A program made the position numbers and the translations under genes. From positions 56,823-120,822 of the forward strand of contig NZ_FOQF01000008.1 of NCBI RefSeq assembly GCF_900113655.1: a stretch of 64,000 nt of DNA, given 5' to 3'. Source of the DNA: Pseudobutyrivibrio sp. OR37 (lineage in GTDB: Bacteria > Bacillota > Clostridia > Lachnospirales > Lachnospiraceae). How positions within the stretch are numbered: position 1 is the stretch's first letter; the number at the start of each line of letters is the position of its first letter. Positions 1 to 9,328 of this stretch are shown piece by piece. Under the pieces are notes generated by a model, which saw only the letters and a list, made by a program, of their open reading frames with translations, had not been told where the DNA came from and did not search any database.

Positions 1-723
1 ATGCTCATGGTCAGGATATGGCTTTCCATCATAGTAGCTATACTCTGGTGAAAGACCTGTAACTGGGTGGCATGCCTTCTTCAAGTATTCTCTACTTGCA
101 GCTGCTGCCTTCTTCCAGAAAGCACTATCCTCTTCATAGCAATTTTCTGCAAACAAATCATAGAAATGTGGTAAATGATATGAGGGGTCTGTGAAATCAA
201 GCCCCGGTACGAACTTGATTAATCCATCATCTGTCCACATGTTATGTCCACCATAGAGCTCCTCATGATGGATGCATGTCCTAAGCAACTCTTTTGCCTG
301 ATGGCTGTAGTTATAGATACCTTCGCCATCGCCCCATCTGTGGCTTGCAAAAATGAGTGACATTGCAAAGAATTCCTCTCCGTCAGGAGCTGGTCCAAAA
401 GCATTTTTATTTCCGTCAGTTGCCACTGACCAGGCAAAGTATCCTTTATTTTCTCCCTTATCAAGATACATGTTTGTCATTGCCCAGTTCCAGAGCTGGT
501 CGAATTCTTTTTTCTTGTCAAGCTGGACACACATCATCATGCCATACGAGATTCCCTCGGTACGGGTATCGTTGTTACCCGTATCGATGAGATATCCCAT
601 GGAACCGTCTTCTGTGGTGCCATAAAAATTATTACTGCCATAAAAAATCTCATTAAATGTCTCTTCTACGCGAGCATCAATTTCCTCATGAGACTTTCCA
701 ATTTCTAAAAAAACATTACGCAT
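1..723 (-). CDS. GH8 reducing-end xylose-releasing exo-oligoxylanase (partial, 3' end outside window)
   Basis: This frame is open for 241 codons from an ATG at 723 to the window edge, so the C-terminus is missing. The family (Rex, EC 3.2.1.156) removes xylose from the reducing end of xylo-oligosaccharides. The GH8 signature EGISYGMMMCVQ is present with the expected general acid at E56, followed by APDGEEFF around D114 and DPSYHLPHFYD at about 179-189. I see no signal peptide, so it should act in the cytoplasm on imported oligomers. The ribosome-binding site AAAGGAG lies inside the end of the upstream permease gene, only 3 bases away, so it is the distal known gene of the transporter operon. 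Family assignment is confident; the exact specificity is inferred. Confidence 0.88.
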   Translation of the reverse strand, partial: MRNVFLEIGKSHEEIDARVEETFNEIFYGSNNFYGTTEDGSMGYLIDTGNNDTRTEGISYGMMMCVQLDKKKEFDQLWNWAMTNMYLDKGENKGYFAWSVATDGNKNAFGPAPDGEEFFAMSLIFASHRWGDGEGIYNYSHQAKELLRTCIHHEELYGGHNMWTDDGLIKFVPGLDFTDPSYHLPHFYDLFAENCYEEDSAFWKKAAAASREYLKKACHPVTGLSPEYSYYDGKPYPDHEH

Positions 724-726
724 GTA

Positions 727-1683
727 TTACTCCTTTACACCACCGAGTGTAAGACCAGTTACGAAGTACTTCTGTAAGAATGGATAAATACAAATAATTG
801 GAAGCATTGTTACGATAGTTGCTGCTGCTCTTACAGATGTAGGAGTTACAGAACCTTCACCTGCGTTCTTCATAGCCTCGGCTGATGAGCTCTGGTTAGA
901 AACTGAAGAAAGGAGCTTCATTAACTCGTACTGTAAAGTTGTATACTGTGATGCCATTCTGTTATAAAGCATTGCATCGAACCATGAGTTCCACTGTCCT
1001 ACAGCTACGAAGAGTGCTACAGTTGCATAAACTGGCTTACATAATGGAGAAATGATTTTTAGGAAGATTGTAGTATAACCAGCTCCATCAAGCTGTGCAG
1101 ACTCTTCCAAACTGTCAGGAATACCTCTCATATAGGTTCTAATAACTAACATGTTAAAGGCAGAAAGCATTCCAGGAATTACGTATACAGCAAAGCTGTT
1201 TGTAAGACCGAGGGATTTAAATAGAAGAAAGGTTGGAATCAATCCACCATTAACATACATTGTAATTACCCAAAACAGTGATACCTGCTTAGCAAAGATA
1301 AAGTTCTTACGGCTAACGATAAATGCAAGTATTGCATTTGTTACAAGAGCAAGAGCAGTTCCTATTAAAGTTCTTGCTACAGTAACTACAGCACCTGTAA
1401 TAAGGTTGTCTTTAGACAAAACTGTCTCATAGTTTTTCCATGTAAACACTCTAGGCCAAAGGTAAATACCACCTCTAAGAGCATCAGTACCATCATTTAA
1501 TGAAACTGCTAAAGTGTTGAGTACAGGATAAAGTGTAACAACAACAAATATAATCATAAATAAGCCGTTACAAATTCTAAATGCTAAATCGGCACTAGAA
1601 ATTTTCTTACGCTTTTTAGCTTTTGTCATAGCGACCTCCTTGGTTTTCCCAGTGGCGCGTGTAATATTTAATGTCTGATCCAT
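727..1683 (-). CDS. ytcP: Carbohydrate ABC transporter permease, YtcP/CUT1 type
   Basis: This is one of two inner-membrane permeases of an oligosaccharide importer. It has about six hydrophobic segments, the first near residues 35-60, and the binding-protein-dependent permease EAA loop (SLEESAQLDGAGYTTIF). It ends in the typical TLGGVKE tail. Two starts are plausible. ATG at 1683 has AGGAGG eight bases upstream. ATG at 1629 (MTKAKKRK) has AAGGAGG right before it and would give a 300-residue protein, closer to the family norm. I used the upstream one. No ATPase gene is nearby, as is usual for these importers, which share a general MsmX-like ATPase. Confidence 0.9.
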   Translation of the reverse strand: MDQTLNITRATGKTKEVAMTKAKKRKKISSADLAFRICNGLFMIIFVVVTLYPVLNTLAVSLNDGTDALRGGIYLWPRVFTWKNYETVLSKDNLITGAVVTVARTLIGTALALVTNAILAFIVSRKNFIFAKQVSLFWVITMYVNGGLIPTFLLFKSLGLTNSFAVYVIPGMLSAFNMLVIRTYMRGIPDSLEESAQLDGAGYTTIFLKIISPLCKPVYATVALFVAVGQWNSWFDAMLYNRMASQYTTLQYELMKLLSSVSNQSSSAEAMKNAGEGSVTPTSVRAAATIVTMLPIICIYPFLQKYFVTGLTLGGVKE

Positions 1684-1695
1684 AATGTGCACCTC

Positions 1696-2613
1696 CTAGA
1701 ATAGTCTTTCTTCGCCGTGTTTCTTAGCAATATGGTTAAAGAACACAATAAGAATAATTGAAACCAAACTCTTGAAGATACCTGCTGCAGTACCGATTGA
1801 GTAATCGCCCTGGCTGATACCCCATTTTAATACGTAGATATCGATTGTCTGTGATACATTCTGTACAAGACCATTTCCAAGTAAGTACTGAATTTCAAAT
1901 CCGGCGTTAAGTACGTTACCAACGTTCATAAGTAAAAGAATCATAATAGTTGGCTTAATACCAGGAAGTGTTACGTTCTTAATTTTTGCCCATCTACCTG
2001 CACCATCAATAGCTGCTGCTTCATAAAGTGATGGGTCAATAGATGTAATAGCTGCTAAATATATAATTGCATTCCAGCCTGTTTCCTTCCAAACATTTGC
2101 GAAAGCAACGATTGGCCAGAAGTATTTTTCGTGAGCAAAGAAGTTGATTGCTTGATCAATCACTCCAAAGTGAAGTAAAAGTGTGTTAATAATACCTGTT
2201 CCTGAAAGGGCATCGTGAAGAATACCAGTAACGATAATCCAAGAAAGGAAGTGTGGAAGATAAGAAATAGTCTGAACTACTTTCTTTCCACCCTTGAATG
2301 CCATTTCATTTAACAGGATGGCGAATACAATTGCCATTACAAATGTAGAAACAAGATTGATAACTCCCATTGCAAGAGTATTTCGAATTACTCTTATGAA
2401 TGTTACGTCTGAAAATAATAATTTAAATTTGTCTAATCCAACAAACTCTGAATGTAAAAGACCTGTAACAGGTTTGTAGTTTTGGAATGCCATAAGCCAT
2501 CCGCAAAGTGGTAGATAATGGAATATAACGCCATAAATAACAATTGCAACAGCCCAGACAATCAGCACTCTTTGGCGTTTAAAGTCGGCCATGGTTAATG
2601 ATTTTTTAGTCAT
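1696..2613 (-). CDS. lplB: Carbohydrate ABC transporter permease, LplB/CUT1 type
   Basis: This is the second permease of the importer and pairs with the YtcP-like gene 12 bases downstream. It is about 305 residues with six hydrophobic stretches. The EAA loop is seen as SLYEAAAIDGAGRWAKI, and the LplB-type region YLPHFLSWIIV precedes it. The ATG at 2613 (MTKKSLTMADF) is preceded by GGGAGGAAAGT and is preferred. A longer frame reaching 2685 would add a non-conserved tail rich in aromatic residues and lacks a ribosome-binding site. The substrate is inferred to be xylo-oligosaccharides from the flanking GH8, GH43 and GH3 genes. Confidence 0.92.
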   Translation of the reverse strand: MTKKSLTMADFKRQRVLIVWAVAIVIYGVIFHYLPLCGWLMAFQNYKPVTGLLHSEFVGLDKFKLLFSDVTFIRVIRNTLAMGVINLVSTFVMAIVFAILLNEMAFKGGKKVVQTISYLPHFLSWIIVTGILHDALSGTGIINTLLLHFGVIDQAINFFAHEKYFWPIVAFANVWKETGWNAIIYLAAITSIDPSLYEAAAIDGAGRWAKIKNVTLPGIKPTIMILLLMNVGNVLNAGFEIQYLLGNGLVQNVSQTIDIYVLKWGISQGDYSIGTAAGIFKSLVSIILIVFFNHIAKKHGEERLF

Positions 2614-2721
2614 ACTTTCCTCCCAATTTTGATAGAAATATAGCGAGCACCTCTCATAGTGTACCCTTTGATCAGTGCTCGCCAAGGGGTTTATACCTCT
2701 ACCCGTTTTTCTTACTTATTT

Positions 2722-4395
2722 TTATTCGTATTTAGCTGCTTCTTCCATTCTTCTCTCAAGTTCAGCCTGCATCTCTGAAATGAAGTCTTCTGGCTTGCAC
2801 TCTTCATAAACCTTCATGTACTCAGCCCAACCCTTTTCAAAGTCGTCAGCCATAACAACCTTTGGAAGATACTGGTGCTTAATTTCACCCATCTTTGTCC
2901 AAGCTGTACCACCTGGTGTAGCTGTTGTCATTGAGCTAGAGAATGTGTACATTGGATACCAAGGACCTGGCTTCTCTGATGTACCAATCATCTCTACGTA
3001 TGTCTTAGCACCATATGCTTCGAAGCACTTCTTGATTGGCTCTGAAAGTCCATCGAAGAATTCCTGCTCCTGTCCATCAGACTTCATAGCATTCTTGCCA
3101 TCACGGCTTGTTCCATTATACTGTGGGAAGTATGAGTAAGAGCATGTGTGTGAAGCCTTGTAAGCTGTATCAGATGCCTGCTTTCTCATCTCAGGTGTTC
3201 TGTAGTACATACCGTCATCGTCAACTAAGTAATCTTCGCCTTCAACACCCCAGAATCTTAAATCGTGGATGTCCTGATCAAGAAGATCGTTTACAAACTG
3301 AAGTGCACCCTCAACATCCTTGCATGATGTTGTGATTGCAAGACCTGAAGCTACGTTAAGAACTCCGCCTGAGTTGTGCCACTGGTTGTGCATTCCCTTT
3401 TCAATTGTGATTGGAAGTGGAACGTACTGGCAACCCTGCTCATCAAGACCTGCTGACTTGATTGCATCTTCGCCTGTGTAAGCGAAATCCCACCACTGGT
3501 CAATCATACCAAGTACACGACCTGAAGAAATCTTAGCGATGTACTCATCATATGTCTGTGTGAATGACTCAGGATCTACGATACCCTTGTGATACTCCTC
3601 GTTAAGCTTCTTGAAGTACTTAACAGCTGTATCTGTTGTGTTGTAATCGATAACCTTAAGGTTTTCTGGATCTACGATAACTGATCCATCGTTTGGATAA
3701 CCATCAAGGAACTCTGGTGCGTTCTCTAAGCAGAAGTATCTCCAGTCATCGCAAAGGATTGTGTAAGGGATATTCTTTGTTGTACCATCAGCCATTGTTG
3801 GGTTAGCTTCGTTGTATGCTTCGATTAAGTCGAAGTACTCATCCATTGTCTCAATCTTTGGATATCCAGCCCACTCAAGAACTCTTGCCTGAATCCAGAA
3901 TGCTTCATCGTTGTGTGTACATACACGCTCTTCTCCGTAGATGTTAGAGAACTGTGGAATCCAGTAGATGTGTCCGTCGCTCTGACGAAGCTGATCCCAT
4001 TCCTGATCTGTGAAGTATTCTTTGATGTTTGGATATTTGTCGATATAATCATCAAGTGCTACAAGAGCGCCTGCTTCATACATCTGTACTGAACCATTTC
4101 CAGCTTCTACAAAATCTGGATACTCGCCACCAGCTATAAGAGTACCAATTGCCTCTTCAGCTGTCTGACCTGTAAGCCATGTCTCCTTTACCTTGCAACC
4201 AGTCTTCTCAGCAATAATCTGCTGGATCTCGTTGTCATCATTGATTTCTGAGCCAGGTACTGCAAAGAATGCTGTAAACTCTTTGATACCATCCTCATTA
4301 ACTGCTCCGCCGCCTGCTGCTTGTTTTCCGCAACCTGCTAACATGCTTGAGAGCATCGTAGTGATAAGTAATGCACTTACGATTTTCTTCTTCAT
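2722..4395 (-). CDS. Extracellular solute-binding lipoprotein of the xylo-oligosaccharide ABC importer (LipO-like)
   Basis: The 557-residue protein starts with a lipoprotein signal peptide (MKKKIVSALL, lipobox LAGC with C22), so it is tethered outside the membrane. The rest has the aromatic, acidic character of family 1 solute-binding proteins that pair with LplB/YtcP. It would capture oligosaccharides and hand them to the two permeases encoded downstream. The ribosome-binding site AAAGGAGGG precedes the ATG. The gene follows the terminator of the YesMN operon and has its own likely promoter at 4488-4517. A gap of about 110 bases separates it from the LplB gene. Confidence 0.92.
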   Translation of the reverse strand: MKKKIVSALLITTMLSSMLAGCGKQAAGGGAVNEDGIKEFTAFFAVPGSEINDDNEIQQIIAEKTGCKVKETWLTGQTAEEAIGTLIAGGEYPDFVEAGNGSVQMYEAGALVALDDYIDKYPNIKEYFTDQEWDQLRQSDGHIYWIPQFSNIYGEERVCTHNDEAFWIQARVLEWAGYPKIETMDEYFDLIEAYNEANPTMADGTTKNIPYTILCDDWRYFCLENAPEFLDGYPNDGSVIVDPENLKVIDYNTTDTAVKYFKKLNEEYHKGIVDPESFTQTYDEYIAKISSGRVLGMIDQWWDFAYTGEDAIKSAGLDEQGCQYVPLPITIEKGMHNQWHNSGGVLNVASGLAITTSCKDVEGALQFVNDLLDQDIHDLRFWGVEGEDYLVDDDGMYYRTPEMRKQASDTAYKASHTCSYSYFPQYNGTSRDGKNAMKSDGQEQEFFDGLSEPIKKCFEAYGAKTYVEMIGTSEKPGPWYPMYTFSSSMTTATPGGTAWTKMGEIKHQYLPKVVMADDFEKGWAEYMKVYEECKPEDFISEMQAELERRMEEAAKYE

Positions 4396-4487
4396 AAATT
4401 ATAAACCCTCCTTTAATTTGTGGGACTTATCTGTCCCTCTTTCATAATGGTATTTTATGACAATTCTGTGAACGAAACACCCAAAAA

Positions 4488-4517
4488 AGTATAGATAAAG
4501 GGGGGAGAAAATTTAAA
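4488..4517 (-). promoter_or_regulatory. Candidate promoter of the solute-binding protein/permease/GH8 operon
   Basis: On the minus strand a TTTAAA -35 and TATACT -10 are separated by 18 bases, leaving a leader of about 85 bases before the lipoprotein gene. It sits between the YesN terminator and the transporter start, where a YesN-activated promoter is expected. The -35 is weak, which fits an activator-dependent promoter, but that is inference. Confidence 0.45.
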
Positions 4518-4528
4518 CTTTTTACCGG

Positions 4529-4561
4529 AAAAAAAATAGAGCCTAGCTAAAAGCTAAGCTC
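4529..4561 (-). terminator. Intrinsic terminator after the yesN-like gene
   Basis: A 10-base-pair stem (GAGCTTAGCT / AGCTAGGCTC, one G-U pair) with a 3-base loop spans 4539-4561, followed on the minus strand by a U-rich run. The stem overlaps the last codons and the stop of the response regulator. It ends the DUF624-GH3-esterase-GH43-yesM-yesN operon. Confidence 0.8.
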
Positions 4562-6143
4562 CTATGTTTTTCTTGTATTTAGTTGGGGTGCAGCCGTTTG
4601 CTTCGATGAATTTATTTACGAAATAATCTACATCCTTGTAACCTACGGCCTCGGCCACCTCATATATTTTCATATCACTTTTACGAAGTAAGCGTGAGGC
4701 TTCCTCGATACGCTTTTCGTTTAGATAATCCTTGAAGGAACATCCATACTTTTTCCTGAACAGCTGTCCTAAGTATGCTGAATTGATAAAGTACTTTTCA
4801 CTAAGATCCTTAAGTGTAAGGTTGCTGGAATAGTTTTTCTTTATCTCCTCTTCAATTTCTCCAAGAACGCCCTTTGATACATTTTTACGAAGCTGGGCTA
4901 AGTATTCGCCATAGGCATAAGCCATTCTGCAAAGATGAGTTTTGCCGCCTCGTCTGATTCCCTCTTCTGAAGTGCTCTCAGAAATCATACGAAGAATTTC
5001 CTCCTGGTTTACCTCGCTATCAAGCTCGCTGGCAAGATGTATCAACTGGAATAACAGGTAATTGATGTTAAGATTCATGGTAGATTCTGTAACACCGGTG
5101 TTCTTCATTTCTCCGTAGAAGGCATCAACCTTCTCGCGGATATTCACATGCTCACCCTTTTCGATAGCTTCGATTAAATCATCCAGCTGCTTCTTACAGA
5201 TAATGATTCCAGAATCTGTAACCTTGTATTCATCCTCGTAGTAATATAGTCTTTTCTTTTCTCTAAAGCCCTGAAGAGAACGAAGCATATTAGCTGTGCC
5301 GTAGGACTTTGAAATATTTTTTATGCCAGATACGGTTTTTCCTACTAAAATAGTGGCAGGTAAATTCGTATTTACGATAATAAACTCTAAAAATTCTGAT
5401 ATGAATTCCTTCATGGTAAGCTGCAGGCGCTGCCCCATTGATTCTGTGTAGATGAATCCCAAATCATAAATCTTTTCGCTATCAGAAACATCCATTACAC
5501 ACAAATCCGCATCAGTCTTTAGAAATTCTGTTGCTGCTGAATATAGCTTTTTCAGCTGTTCCTTTTTCTCATCATCGGAATAATCCTCTGATAAAGCCAC
5601 ATCATCCAGCTGAACCTCAAGATAACACATTTCATCATCTATATTGATTTTATTGGAAAGAAATTCAAGATTACCCTTATCGTACTTTCCACTAAGAAGA
5701 GACATAAGATTTCTGTCAAGAAATGCTCTTTCCTTTTTTGCTCTGTCTAAATTAAGACTTTCCTTTTCTGTATTAAGTGCAGACACCTTACGAAGGATTG
5801 TAATAAGCTGTTCCTTTTCTACAGGCTTTACTATGTAATCTGTACAATTATATCTTAATGCTTCCTGAGCATAATTAAATTCTGCAAAACCACTTAGAAT
5901 TACAAAATAAACATCACTGTGTTTTGTCTCTCTAAGCTCTTTTAGCAATTCTAAGCCAGTCATCACTGGCATTTTAATATCAGCAATAACTAAATCCACA
6001 GGATTGTAGCTTATAAAATCAAGTGCTTCCTTACCATTAGTGGCAGTGTGAACCTCGTAGCCTTCTGCCTCCCAGTCAAGAATAAGCTTTAACCCCTGTA
6101 AAATAAATGGTTCATCATCAACTAGTAATACCTTTAACATCAT
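4554..6143 (-). CDS. yesN: Response regulator, receiver plus AraC-type DNA-binding domain (YesN-like)
   Basis: The protein has 529 residues. The N-terminal receiver (about 1-120) has the acidic pocket D9/D10, the phospho-acceptor D55 in DLVIADIKMP, and K106 in DYIVKP. A long linker of about 290 residues follows. The C-terminal 100 residues form two AraC-type helix-turn-helix motifs, recognisable by LTLKDLSEKYFINSAYLGQLF and KIYEVAEAVGYKDVDYF. It is co-translated with the YesM-like kinase (ATGA-type overlap of 4 bases). By family precedent it activates the adjacent importer and glycosidase operon in response to an extracellular oligosaccharide. Two adjacent ATGs (6143, 6140) are equally possible starts. 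Confidence 0.95.
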   Translation of the reverse strand: MMLKVLLVDDEPFILQGLKLILDWEAEGYEVHTATNGKEALDFISYNPVDLVIADIKMPVMTGLELLKELRETKHSDVYFVILSGFAEFNYAQEALRYNCTDYIVKPVEKEQLITILRKVSALNTEKESLNLDRAKKERAFLDRNLMSLLSGKYDKGNLEFLSNKINIDDEMCYLEVQLDDVALSEDYSDDEKKEQLKKLYSAATEFLKTDADLCVMDVSDSEKIYDLGFIYTESMGQRLQLTMKEFISEFLEFIIVNTNLPATILVGKTVSGIKNISKSYGTANMLRSLQGFREKKRLYYYEDEYKVTDSGIIICKKQLDDLIEAIEKGEHVNIREKVDAFYGEMKNTGVTESTMNLNINYLLFQLIHLASELDSEVNQEEILRMISESTSEEGIRRGGKTHLCRMAYAYGEYLAQLRKNVSKGVLGEIEEEIKKNYSSNLTLKDLSEKYFINSAYLGQLFRKKYGCSFKDYLNEKRIEEASRLLRKSDMKIYEVAEAVGYKDVDYFVNKFIEANGCTPTKYKKNIGA

Positions 6144-7747
6144 ATCAACCCCTTTAAAAATTCTGTTGGAATAGTGATTTGAACTAATGTCCCTGTACCC
6201 GCCTCGGAATCTAAATCAAATGTTACCCTGTTATCGGAAATCATTTTTAATCTTAAGCAGGCATTAACAACACCAACTCTACCCTTCTCCTTCAACATAT
6301 CGATGCTTGCATTACGCATTCGATATAAAAGCTCCTTCGCATCCTCCTCTGGAATTCCATTACCTGTATCTTCTATTTCTATAGTAGTAATAGAATCATC
6401 TCCAGATACTCTAACAAAAATCCAGCCAGGTGTGGTCTTGCTTTCTATTCCATGAACAACTGCGTTTTCCACAAAGGTTACCAAAGTAAGCTTTGGTATA
6501 CACAATTTTTTGCAGTCATCCTCAATATCGATTTCAAATGATAGTCTATCACCAAATCGATATTTTTGCAGTTTTAAATATGCATCCACAAATTCCATTT
6601 CGTTTTCAATGCATATATTATCCTGCTGCCATTCTGTGTATTGACGCTGAAGCTTTGCAAGATGCTCCACCATGGAAGCCGTTTCATTCTCCTGCTTGAG
6701 CAGCGAATGCATTCTAATGCTTTCAAGGGAATTAAACAAAAAGTGAGGATTAATCTGGCTATGCAATGCCAAAAGCTCGGCATTTTTTCTAGCCACCACA
6801 GTCTCCTGCTCCTTTAGTTTATTCTTGTAAGCTGTGTGCATTAGATCACTGACAAATAATGGCAATGCAATATTAATAATAAGCATAAATAGCAATTGAT
6901 ACCACTTATTTTTGAAAATATACCAAAAATTTGTAGGGGCTCCTACGATTTTAATCTGTAGCGTTTGACCATATACCTCAATATTCTGTATATAAGATAT
7001 ATCCCTTAGATTATCCACCGAAGAATAGTTTTTTGCAACATTACTATATTTTCCATTGGACATACGAATGTACTCATCATCACAAATATATGCCCTAAAC
7101 TCATAATTGAGATTTTCCAGCTGCTCTACAAACTGAGCATAATCAATCTCTATCAGCATAATATTTTTAGAATTGTAATCGTAATAATTCAGTTTTTGAA
7201 AAAAATATACGGTTCTTTGAATAGAATGGTTGGGCGCCATTTTTGTACCAAAATACAAGCCCTTATTCAAATTAGATTTTTGAATGTACTCGTACCAGTC
7301 TGTCCCTTGGGCCTTTTCAATTGTTTGAAACTCGGCTCCATTGATAACAGTAGGATTATCTATATAAATCTTAAAGCTCATCCCGGACTGGCTTGTAACC
7401 AGATGTAACAAGGTATCATCAAAGAATGATTGATATGAATTGTAATAATCTAAAGGTGATGCATATTCTGCATGTAAAAATCGGTGTACATACAGACTGC
7501 TATAGAGGGCACTTCCCAGTTTAGCAGCCTGATCCACCTGATTGAAAAATGTATAATGAATTGCATTAGCTTCGTTTTCTAAATGATGTCTGCGAATTGT
7601 TTTTTCTGTATTATAAATAGAAGTAAGTATCAATCCATCAGAAACCAAAATTGGAAAAACTACAAATATTATGTAGAGGACTACCATACTTTTTCTTGTT
7701 ACATTTGAAGTTAATCCACTTTTAATTTTAGAAAAAAGCTTATTCAT
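6140..7747 (-). CDS. yesM: Membrane sensor histidine kinase, YesM/LytS type
   Basis: The 535-residue protein has a first membrane segment at about 19-44, an extracellular sensor region to about 280, and a second segment at about 282-303. The kinase core follows at once: the phospho-acceptor H335 in QINPHFLFN, the N-box FVENAVVHGIE and the G-box DTGNGIPEE. Only about 30 residues separate the second membrane segment from the histidine motif, so I see no room for a full HAMP domain; many relatives have one. It signals to the overlapping YesN-like regulator. The ligand is inferred to be a xylan-derived oligosaccharide from the neighbours. It follows the GH43 gene by 13 bases. Confidence 0.93.
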   Translation of the reverse strand: MNKLFSKIKSGLTSNVTRKSMVVLYIIFVVFPILVSDGLILTSIYNTEKTIRRHHLENEANAIHYTFFNQVDQAAKLGSALYSSLYVHRFLHAEYASPLDYYNSYQSFFDDTLLHLVTSQSGMSFKIYIDNPTVINGAEFQTIEKAQGTDWYEYIQKSNLNKGLYFGTKMAPNHSIQRTVYFFQKLNYYDYNSKNIMLIEIDYAQFVEQLENLNYEFRAYICDDEYIRMSNGKYSNVAKNYSSVDNLRDISYIQNIEVYGQTLQIKIVGAPTNFWYIFKNKWYQLLFMLIINIALPLFVSDLMHTAYKNKLKEQETVVARKNAELLALHSQINPHFLFNSLESIRMHSLLKQENETASMVEHLAKLQRQYTEWQQDNICIENEMEFVDAYLKLQKYRFGDRLSFEIDIEDDCKKLCIPKLTLVTFVENAVVHGIESKTTPGWIFVRVSGDDSITTIEIEDTGNGIPEEDAKELLYRMRNASIDMLKEKGRVGVVNACLRLKMISDNRVTFDLDSEAGTGTLVQITIPTEFLKGLI

Positions 7748-7760
7748 TTCATTAATACCT

Positions 7761-9314
7761 TTACTTTAATTCTGTAACACTAAGCCAAGAGAAATCGCAA
7801 TTATTCTTACTCTCTTCGCCATTAGATGAAGTGTACATACCCACTGTACATCCTACAAAGCCACCTGCTTCTTCAGTTGTATATGGGAGTAAGTCCACAT
7901 CATCCTTTACTAGTATATAATTATTGCCACGAATTAGCCATACACTAGCCGATTGATTTTTTGCTTTAATCTCAATTTCAGCTGATGGATTATGCAACAA
8001 TGTAGATGCGATAACATTTTCCTCGCCCTTAATCACTGTTCTAACCTGAAGCTTAAGTGCTCCCTCACGCATAACAATCTCTACTGACAAATGATTTGCA
8101 TGATTCTGGAACAATACCAAACCACCGCACTCATTTTCATTAGTAGGATTGAATTCCACTCTTGTGTTAACCTTAAATGCATAATCCTTCTGGCGTAATC
8201 CTAAATATGAAGGATAGCATGTATCCTCGATGCGTTCCTTTCTTGTGTGAAGTCGCATAAATCCTGGACGGTCTGTAAGGGAATAAATCTCCTCATTTCT
8301 CTTCTCGATTCCCACCAATCTATCATCAAGCTTATCTGAGTAGAAGTGCAATGTATCACTCCAATCATTCTCCTGTGGGAATGGATGCTCCTCAAGAGGA
8401 ATCTCCACCTCATCTGTAAGCTTACCAATACCAGGATTAATTACTGGCCATCCATCTTCCCATTCAACCTTTGCAAGGAAGGTCTCACGGCCGATGCTAC
8501 AATGCTTCTTACAAGGACGTGATGCAAGCATAACGATATAGTAATTACCGTTCTTATCATCTACCAAATCACCATGTCCAGCATAGATAATAGGATAATC
8601 CTTACCAAGATTTCTATGTGAGAAAATTGGATTTCTAGGGCAGCCCTCGAACCACTTAAACAATTCCTTTGAACGAGCTACAGAAATGGCATGCTCTGGG
8701 CCTGTACCGCCTTCTGCATGAAGAAGATAATAATAGCCATCCTTCTTATAAAGATGTGGACCTTCTGGCCAGATTACATCCTTCACTGCGCCCTTCCAGA
8801 TAGCCATAGACTCACCTGTAAGCTTCATTGTATTTAAATCTAATTCCTGTACCCAAATTTCCCAGTCGCCGTTATATCTTACGCCCTCTGGATTTGGTCT
8901 AGTTCCTACATAATAGCATTTTCCATTATCATCAAAGAAAAGTGATGGGTCGATACCAGGTGCATCTTCCCCAAGATAAAAAGGCTTAGACCATGGGCCT
9001 GCTGGGTCGTTTGCAGTAACAATGAAGTTACCGCCATGGCTCACATTTGTTGTAATCATATAGAATGTGCCATTGTGCTCTCTAATTGTAGGAGCGAAAA
9101 TTCCTCTTGAAATCTCGCCACTTACTGGAAGCTGGCTCTCATTATGAAGTACATGACCTATCTGCTCCCAATGTGCTAAATCCTTACTATGAAAAATTGG
9201 AACTCCCGGTGCATACACAAAGCTTGAGCAAACAATATAAAAATCGTCTCCCACTCTGCATACACTAGGGTCTGGATAAAATCCCTTTAAAATAGGGTTG
9301 TGTGCTGTTGTCAT
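7761..9314 (-). CDS. GH43 beta-xylosidase (possibly with alpha-arabinofuranosidase activity)
   Basis: The 517-residue enzyme has the GH43 start NPILKGFYPDPSVCRVGDDFY with the catalytic base at D15, the pKa-modulating aspartate at D122 (APGIDPSLFF) and the general acid at E184 (IWPEGPHLYK). The five-bladed propeller covers about 1-310, and a C-terminal beta-sandwich of about 190 residues matches the accessory domain of GH43 beta-xylosidases. There is no signal peptide, so it acts in the cytoplasm on imported xylo-oligosaccharides. It sits 14 bases after the esterase gene in the same operon. Subfamily 11-like features support xylosidase over arabinanase, but activity was not tested. Confidence 0.92.
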   Translation of the reverse strand: MTTAHNPILKGFYPDPSVCRVGDDFYIVCSSFVYAPGVPIFHSKDLAHWEQIGHVLHNESQLPVSGEISRGIFAPTIREHNGTFYMITTNVSHGGNFIVTANDPAGPWSKPFYLGEDAPGIDPSLFFDDNGKCYYVGTRPNPEGVRYNGDWEIWVQELDLNTMKLTGESMAIWKGAVKDVIWPEGPHLYKKDGYYYLLHAEGGTGPEHAISVARSKELFKWFEGCPRNPIFSHRNLGKDYPIIYAGHGDLVDDKNGNYYIVMLASRPCKKHCSIGRETFLAKVEWEDGWPVINPGIGKLTDEVEIPLEEHPFPQENDWSDTLHFYSDKLDDRLVGIEKRNEEIYSLTDRPGFMRLHTRKERIEDTCYPSYLGLRQKDYAFKVNTRVEFNPTNENECGGLVLFQNHANHLSVEIVMREGALKLQVRTVIKGEENVIASTLLHNPSAEIEIKAKNQSASVWLIRGNNYILVKDDVDLLPYTTEEAGGFVGCTVGMYTSSNGEESKNNCDFSWLSVTELK

Positions 9315-9328
9315 AATATTCTCTCCCT

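Noticed and set aside
353..625. Plus-strand frames of 77-90 codons at the left edge
   Set aside because: They are antisense to the GH8 gene, whose catalytic motifs are intact on the minus strand.
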